The translations under genes and the position numbers were made by a program. This document shows, in pieces, positions 60,301-64,000 of a stretch of 64,000 nucleotides of DNA. Origin of the DNA: Benincasa hispida (taxonomy: Eukaryota; Streptophyta; Magnoliopsida; Cucurbitales; Cucurbitaceae); contig NC_052354.1 in the NCBI RefSeq assembly GCF_009727055.1, forward strand, positions 41,113,553 through 41,177,552, written 5' to 3'. The notes beneath the pieces were generated by a model. That model worked only from the letters and a program-made list of their open reading frames with translations, ran no database searches and had not been told where the DNA came from. Position 1 is the first letter of the stretch. Each line of letters starts with the position of its first letter.

Positions 60301-63300
60301 GAGATGAGAACTTCAAATTAAAGACCAATACAAATGGCTTGAAATTGCCCAGAGGTTTGCAACTTGTTAATTGGGGCCACGTACTTTGTGAGAAGAAAGA
60401 AGATTATGCAAGTTTATGGGTCCTTGGCCTGCTTATTGGGCCAAATCCAAGTGCATTAGTTAAAGCCCATGGCTTTTCAAAACTGAAGTGAGGGGAACTT
60501 CAATTTTTAAAACACAACAGATGGGCGTGAAGGTGGGGCTCGTTCACATGTCTAAAAAAAAATTGATTGTGGGAAATTTTGTGTTCTTGGCTGTTTTATG
60601 GATTGAAGTCAAGGAATCAATGGAAGCCCATTTTGTTTTGAGACTGGAAGAAAATTTGTTATGGAGACAGGGGCATGAAAAAAAAATCTGATCTTAAATT
60701 TTAATTTTTGTTTTGTGTTTTGTAAGCACACCTTGAGGACAAGCATGTTTTCGAAGGGGCGGAGTAATGTAAGACCCCTTATTTTGGACTAGTAGGATTA
60801 CTAGTAAATATTAGGATAAGTTATTAGAAGGGGTAAATTAGTAATTAGATAAGGAGTTGGTTAGGGCTTTTGGTTATAAATTAGAGGGAGTGGGTTGAGA
60901 GGAGGTAGGAAAATTTGTGTAAATTTCCATTGGGGAATTTAGGAGAGACTAGCCCTCCTCGAAAGGCTAGGGTTTATCTTGTTAGTTTGTGAGTTTATAG
61001 CATATTTCAATACATTTTCCTATATTTCTATAATTGAATTGTCCTTTAGTTTTTTTCTATATTTTCTAGTACTATTCTTGTTAGGAGGGTTCCTAACAGA
61101 GTCATGCCAGAAAGATGTAGAAGATTCACTACCAATACGACGCTGAATCCAATTGGCAATCATATCAGCAAAAGTACAAATATATCTTCAAGGAGCTATG
61201 GAAGAACCACCAGAAATAGGCAAGGGCCAAACACAATCAATGGAATAATATTTAGCAACAATGAGCTTCCTCCATAAAGCATCATGCTCAGATAGGAAAC
61301 GCCAAGTCCACTTTGCACGAAGAGCAGAGTTTCAACATTTAAAGTTACCAATGCCAAGACCACCCAAGCATTTTGAAGATTATTCTATCCAAGATATTTG
61401 TCTTAATTAGAATGCGTTTTTATTCTCTATGTAATCAAGACAAGTGTTTAGTTTGTTCGTAATCTTTGAATTATTGTATCTCATATTGGAAATGATAAGG
61501 GTACTATGGGGGTATCAACATAGTTGAGATGTCCGGGTGCACCTACTGATCCTCAGTTTTCAATTTTCAGTTCTTGTTTGCTTTGGTTTGATATTTTATC
61601 TCTTTGTATTTTGTCTCATTAGAGCTATTGCTCTTTTCATTATATCAATGGAAAGTTTCGTTTCCGTTTAAAAAAAAAAAAACAATGCTAAGACCACCCA
61701 ATAATCGAGGACGCTAAGAAATCACCCAATTCATATTATGTAAGCCTCCATCACCTGGACTAAATCTGAAATGAAACAACCAAATCCCTAATTTTGTCCT
61801 AAAAGCAGTTGTTCCATTTCAAATAAGCTACATTGACAAGTTTTGCAAGCGTTGAACCAAAAGCTATTGGGTTAATTCCCATTGGTAAGCCACCACAAGC
61901 AACTGGCACATTCCTTCCCTTCCCCAATCCGGTTTGGGAAAAACCCATGAAATATCAAACGTTTCCATTAACTGATTCCAGCAACTACTTTAAAATTTGC
62001 GATGATGGAAGAGATAGCTCTCCTCCCATTTTAAAATTTAAGCAAACTAAAGGAGGCAGAATCAACTAACAAGTGAAAATTTCTCTTCCGTAATTTCTGT
62101 CCTTTTTTATAAGGAACATATAATAAAGAAGTTCATTGACGAATGAAACTACAAAAGAGGTTAAAAAGGGAGGTAACAACCCCACCAATCCAAAGGAGTG
62201 AAAAGACTTCACCAACTATTCTTCCGCAATTTAACTGTTCTATTAAGATCTTAGGAACTGAAGACCCCACAAAAACGACTTCATTACTAGGAAGCTCTAC
62301 CTCACAATTGCCAAAAATTCATCCTAGACAGTGGAGAAACCCTCCAGGACTTCAGTGACCAAGCAAACCCCTGCCATGGTATCTTAACATCCCAAACAAG
62401 AATGTCTGATAGAGAGCAATTCAATCTTCGAAGTCTTATCTTGAATTGGACTCTCAAAAATAATAATAATAATAATAAAAGTTCAAAAATTATTTAAAAA
62501 TTAATAAATTGAACAACCAGAGAAGCCCAACAAGTCATCTAAAGTTTAAGTTGCAGTTTCCTAGGTCTTCTTCCAGACAATTAGCAATAGACCACTCCTA
62601 AGAAATACCCAGCAAGGAATGGCAAGGATATCTTTGCTCAGAACCACCTTCCCACACCAATGATCCACCCCAAAAAATTAGTATATAAGAGGGCGTTTGA
62701 CGGGCAGAGTTAAGTTGGTAATTGTTATAGGAGGGGAATAATTGGGAGAATTGACGCAAATAACGAGGTGAGAAATGTGAGTTAGCCGAATAACGAGGTA
62801 ATAAACCTCTTTAATTATTAGTGAACCAAAAGGTGGGTTGGTTTTTTAACCCACCCAACCCAACTTGGGGGACCAAACGCCCCCTAAATGATCCACCCAA
62901 AAAAGTAAGTATATAAAGTTTCCTAGTATAAAAGAAGAATTGAGATCGAACCATACTTCCATTTTGTAGATATTTCATCAAGAACCGTCACTAGTTATCC
63001 TTATAAACCAACCAAAATCTTCAGCTTGTCTTGCAACGAGTATCGCGATCGAATGACCTCTCTCAAACTCTCCAACCGCAGATTGAGCTCATCTAATCAT
63101 TTTGCAGATCTCAAGATAGCAAGACTCCTTCCTCAAATGCCAGCCCAGGTAAGAGTGGAGATGATTCAGGAACCTAAATGGTAACCGCTTAACTGGAATT
63201 ATCTCACCTTGACAACAAATATTGAATATTCTGACACCTTCTCTCAGCTAGAAATGGTGATTGAACAGACAAATCACCAGCATCTATCCACACCCCAGGA

Positions 63301-64000
63301 ACAAGAGTGGAGTAAACAAAAAAATCCATTATCATCGAAAGTTATATCCAGATTCAAAAGATTGCTTTTTTTTTTAAATGGAAACAAGCCTCTTCTTTTA
63401 ACAAATTCCCCAAGAAAGCTAAATTTTGATCACAATTACAACCATTGTAATACTATCAATTTAATATGCTTTAAAGAATCCCTATTATAAAATTAGTAAG
63501 GTCGAAACCCTAATATAAAATTAGTAAGGTAAGGTCATCTAACGAATTGGGTTCAGAATCAATATTTACCTAAACTCCATCCACGTTCATTTGTACACTG
63601 TTTACGTAAATCAAGACTGAATCATACCAATATAGAAAGGCTAGAGGATCCGTGCGTATCAAAAAAGAAAGGAAATGGTTGGATGGATAAAAGTGAGAAA
63701 CGTATGAGAGGAAGCTATAAATCTTTAATAGGCGATCAAAAGACCCATGGCCTATAGCAGAGCCTAGGTCATAATTTGTGGAAAAAAATAATAAATAAAT
63801 TAGTACCTGAGATTCGTCAAGAAGCTTCCTACTAGCTTCCAACTCTCTCTTCAGTACGGCAACCTCCTCCAAAGCACCTTTAAGTTTGGTTTCAGTTTCA
63901 CTCAACAGATTGGTCTTGTCTGCAAGCGCATTTTGCAACTCCAGCAGAAGGTCATTCTGAAGATTAGATTCCAAATTGGGATTTTCTACTGCTTCACAAG
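54362..64000 (-). CDS. ATG11: Autophagy-related protein 11 (ATG11), C-terminal part; continues beyond window
   Basis: Exons on minus, 5' to 3': beyond 64000-63807, 55926-55706, 55139-54938, 54772-54362 (stop TGA at 54364-54362). Splice sites are GT-AG and phases match, including an Asn codon split AA|T between 55706 and 55139. The first visible exon is a coiled coil (ALADKTNLLSETETKLKGAL, KLLDESQ). Exon 55926-55706 begins MNCADLENCLHEAREEAQTH. The next has the QCIWAIAERVGIL region and another coiled coil, and the last has KISFGRMEVHEIAAFV, YYLSAESVALF, YIVGQIVHIEHQTVKPS and NPYGLPVGCEYFIVTVAMLP. These are hallmarks of plant ATG11, the FIP200-like scaffold that couples the ATG1-ATG13 kinase complex to phagophores and selective autophagy. 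Intron 55927-63806 is 7880 bp and full of retroelements, while the coding exons are intact. Introns 54773-54937 and 55140-55705 are ordinary. Confidence 0.93.
55927..56933 (-). other. ATG11 large intron, 3' part without recognised element
   Basis: The acceptor TTGCAG (minus) abuts 55926. AT-rich, with a poly-T/poly-A pair near 56408-56431. No gene on either strand. Confidence 0.6.
56934..57217. mobile_element. TIR/foldback element in ATG11 intron
   Basis: Left TTTGTGTCTATTTGGTCCTT and right AAGGACCAAATAGATACAAA are near-exact inverses. The ends (GGTTCCTTGAACTTTGA versus TAGGGACTAAAGTAAC) also pair imperfectly. About 50-nt TIRs and a 284-bp total. Same general type as 26836-27225. Confidence 0.78.
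58416..58741 (+). repeat. 5' LTR of the non-autonomous element
   Basis: Copy of 60768-61098. It contains AGTAGGATTACTAGTAAAT and the TAGGGCTTTTGGTTATAAAT block with a TATA-like TATAAATA. High similarity of the two LTRs points to a younger insertion than elements A and B. Confidence 0.9.
58785..60302 (+). pseudogene. Interior of the non-autonomous element: gag start and basic purine-rich frames
   Basis: A coiled-coil-like start (EIQEEIKAIQQRIKESLQRD) ends at a stop near 58893. Overlapping frames follow at 59193-59594, 59561-59947 and 59820-60302, rich in Lys, Arg, Glu and Gly. Their bias follows from the A/G-rich strand. No zinc knuckle or enzyme motif is seen. Probably the decayed gag of a gypsy-type parent whose pol has been lost. 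Confidence 0.55.
60768..61098 (+). repeat. 3' LTR of the non-autonomous element
   Basis: TGTAAGACCCCTTATTTTGG to GGGTTCCTAACA, directly after the polypurine tract and before GAGTC. Confidence 0.92.
61368..61682 (+). mobile_element. 5'-truncated LINE 3' tail with poly-A
   Basis: About 315 bp ending in a stretch typical of plant LINE 3' UTRs (TTTGTATTTTGTCTC, then TTCATTATATCAATGGAAAG) and a poly-A run. It is flanked by CAATGCCAAGACCACCCAA (61349-61367) and the same word with one change (61683-61701), a 19-bp target duplication, a hallmark of target-primed reverse transcription. The target is the GGLGIG motif of the minus-strand LINE. Confidence 0.88.
61961..62658. other. ATG11 intron, unassigned
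   Basis: Possibly the eroded upstream RT of the minus LINE (words such as GGFLHCLG on minus), but no motif is decisive. It contains an (AAT)n tract at 62459-62477. Confidence 0.4.
62659..62918. repeat. 31-bp direct repeat flanking a Tourist-like MITE
   Basis: 62659-62689 and 62887-62918 share AATGATCCACCC and a GTATATAA-type end with a few changes. They enclose the MITE at 62689-62884 almost exactly. Confidence 0.75.
62689..62884. mobile_element. Tourist/PIF-Harbinger-like MITE (196 bp)
   Basis: Ends GAGGGCGTTTG and CAAACGCCCCC are inverted. Flanking TAA occurs at 62686-62688 and 62885-62887, the 3-bp target preference of PIF/Harbinger elements. The inner part includes GGTGGGTTGG...CCCACCCAACC, a secondary inverted segment. 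No coding frame. Confidence 0.78.
62919..63806. other. ATG11 large intron, 5' part, unassigned
   Basis: No retroelement motif recognised. A short tandem repeat of CCTAATATAAAATTAGTAAGG type lies at about 63487-63530. The donor CAG|GTACTA (minus) at 63807/63806 fits a plant 5' splice site. Confidence 0.55.

Larger units (their letters stand above)
58416..61098 (+). mobile_element. Non-autonomous LTR retrotransposon (LARD/TR-GAG-like), 2.7 kb
   Basis: Direct repeats 58416-58741 and 60768-61098 (326 and 331 bp) are nearly identical LTRs. The right one starts TGTAAGACCCC and ends TTCCTAACA, and the left lacks its first four bases. The flanking duplication GAGTC (58411-58415 and 61099-61103) is perfect. 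A primer-binding site TGATATCAGAGCC (58745-58757, one change from tRNA-Met type) and polypurine tract GAAGGGGCGGAGTAA (60753-60767, after TTGAGGACAAG as in many gypsy elements) are present. The interior has a gag-like start MDRGQRLDSRLWEIQEEI (58785) that soon stops, then purine-rich basic frames, and no RT, integrase or protease. It splits the LINE. Confidence 0.88.
57536..61960 (-). mobile_element. LINE (non-LTR retrotransposon) 3' part, interrupted twice
   Basis: On minus, from the right: CGGLPMGINPIAF (about 61900, the LGLPLGxNP region of plant LINE RT), RPRLLGGLSI (about 61690), the LGGLGIG motif (about 61360), then beyond the LTR insert WKDKYPKRIKIFLWELIWGA and CYMCHKHAESPVHFFFHCSF (57980-58080). 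This is the zf-RVT zinc-binding domain near LINE C-termini. The last ORF stops at 57594, and the 3' end lies near 57536 at an A-rich run (minus). Interrupted by 58416-61098 and 61368-61682. The upstream part beyond about 61960 is unrecognisable. Confidence 0.8.

Overview
The window is nuclear DNA of a eudicot plant. It is AT-rich and repeat-dense, with spliced plant genes and layers of nested, decayed retrotransposons. The style of the repeats (Ty1-copia elements with about 2 kb LTRs rich in CGATCG motifs) recalls Cucurbitaceae genomes, but that is recollection and not proof. Only two host genes are supported: a complete six-exon gene of the TRF-like 8 type on + (CDS 49093-52388), and the 3' part of the autophagy scaffold gene ATG11 on - (54362 to beyond 64000). 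They are convergent.

Left part (1-26318): a Ty1-copia element on - (element A) has its 5' LTR at 24318-26318, then leader and gag, and pol running left to about 1054. It is broken by a 3.3 kb LTR-like insert (element C, 2090-5376, duplication GATAC) and by a second copia element on + (element B, 5' LTR 6233-8297, duplication CAAAC). B is itself hit by a 1.7 kb solo-LTR-like insert (element F, 12766-14489, duplication GTACA). A block of about 4.4 kb (3883-8297) recurs at 15913-20350. The junction lies 12 nt inside B's 3' LTR at a shared GGTTGA. This is best read as a tandem duplication followed by LTR-LTR recombination. A lone N beside a perfect 93-nt repeat at 16370-16556 looks like an assembly join.

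Middle part (26319-47019): a graveyard of LTR fragments of the same copia superfamily in both orientations, the remains of a Ty3-gypsy Athila-like element on - (integrase 34095-35330 and a downstream ORF split by LTR insertions), a LINE-type RNase H relic, a solo LTR with near-matching flanks (37958-39910), short terminal-inverted-repeat elements, and an Athila-type LTR with its primer-binding site and a gag relic (45191-47019).

Right part (47020-64000): a GC-rich hAT-like MITE, the TRF-like 8 gene, a 2 kb convergent intergenic stretch, and ATG11. ATG11 intron 55927-63806 is 7.9 kb long and holds a LINE on -, which is interrupted by a non-autonomous LTR element (58416-61098) and by a LINE 3' tail on + with a 19-bp target duplication. 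A Tourist-like MITE lies further upstream in the same intron. No rRNA, tRNA, CRISPR array or convincing new gene system was seen. The most informative content is the datable order of insertions, duplication and recombination.
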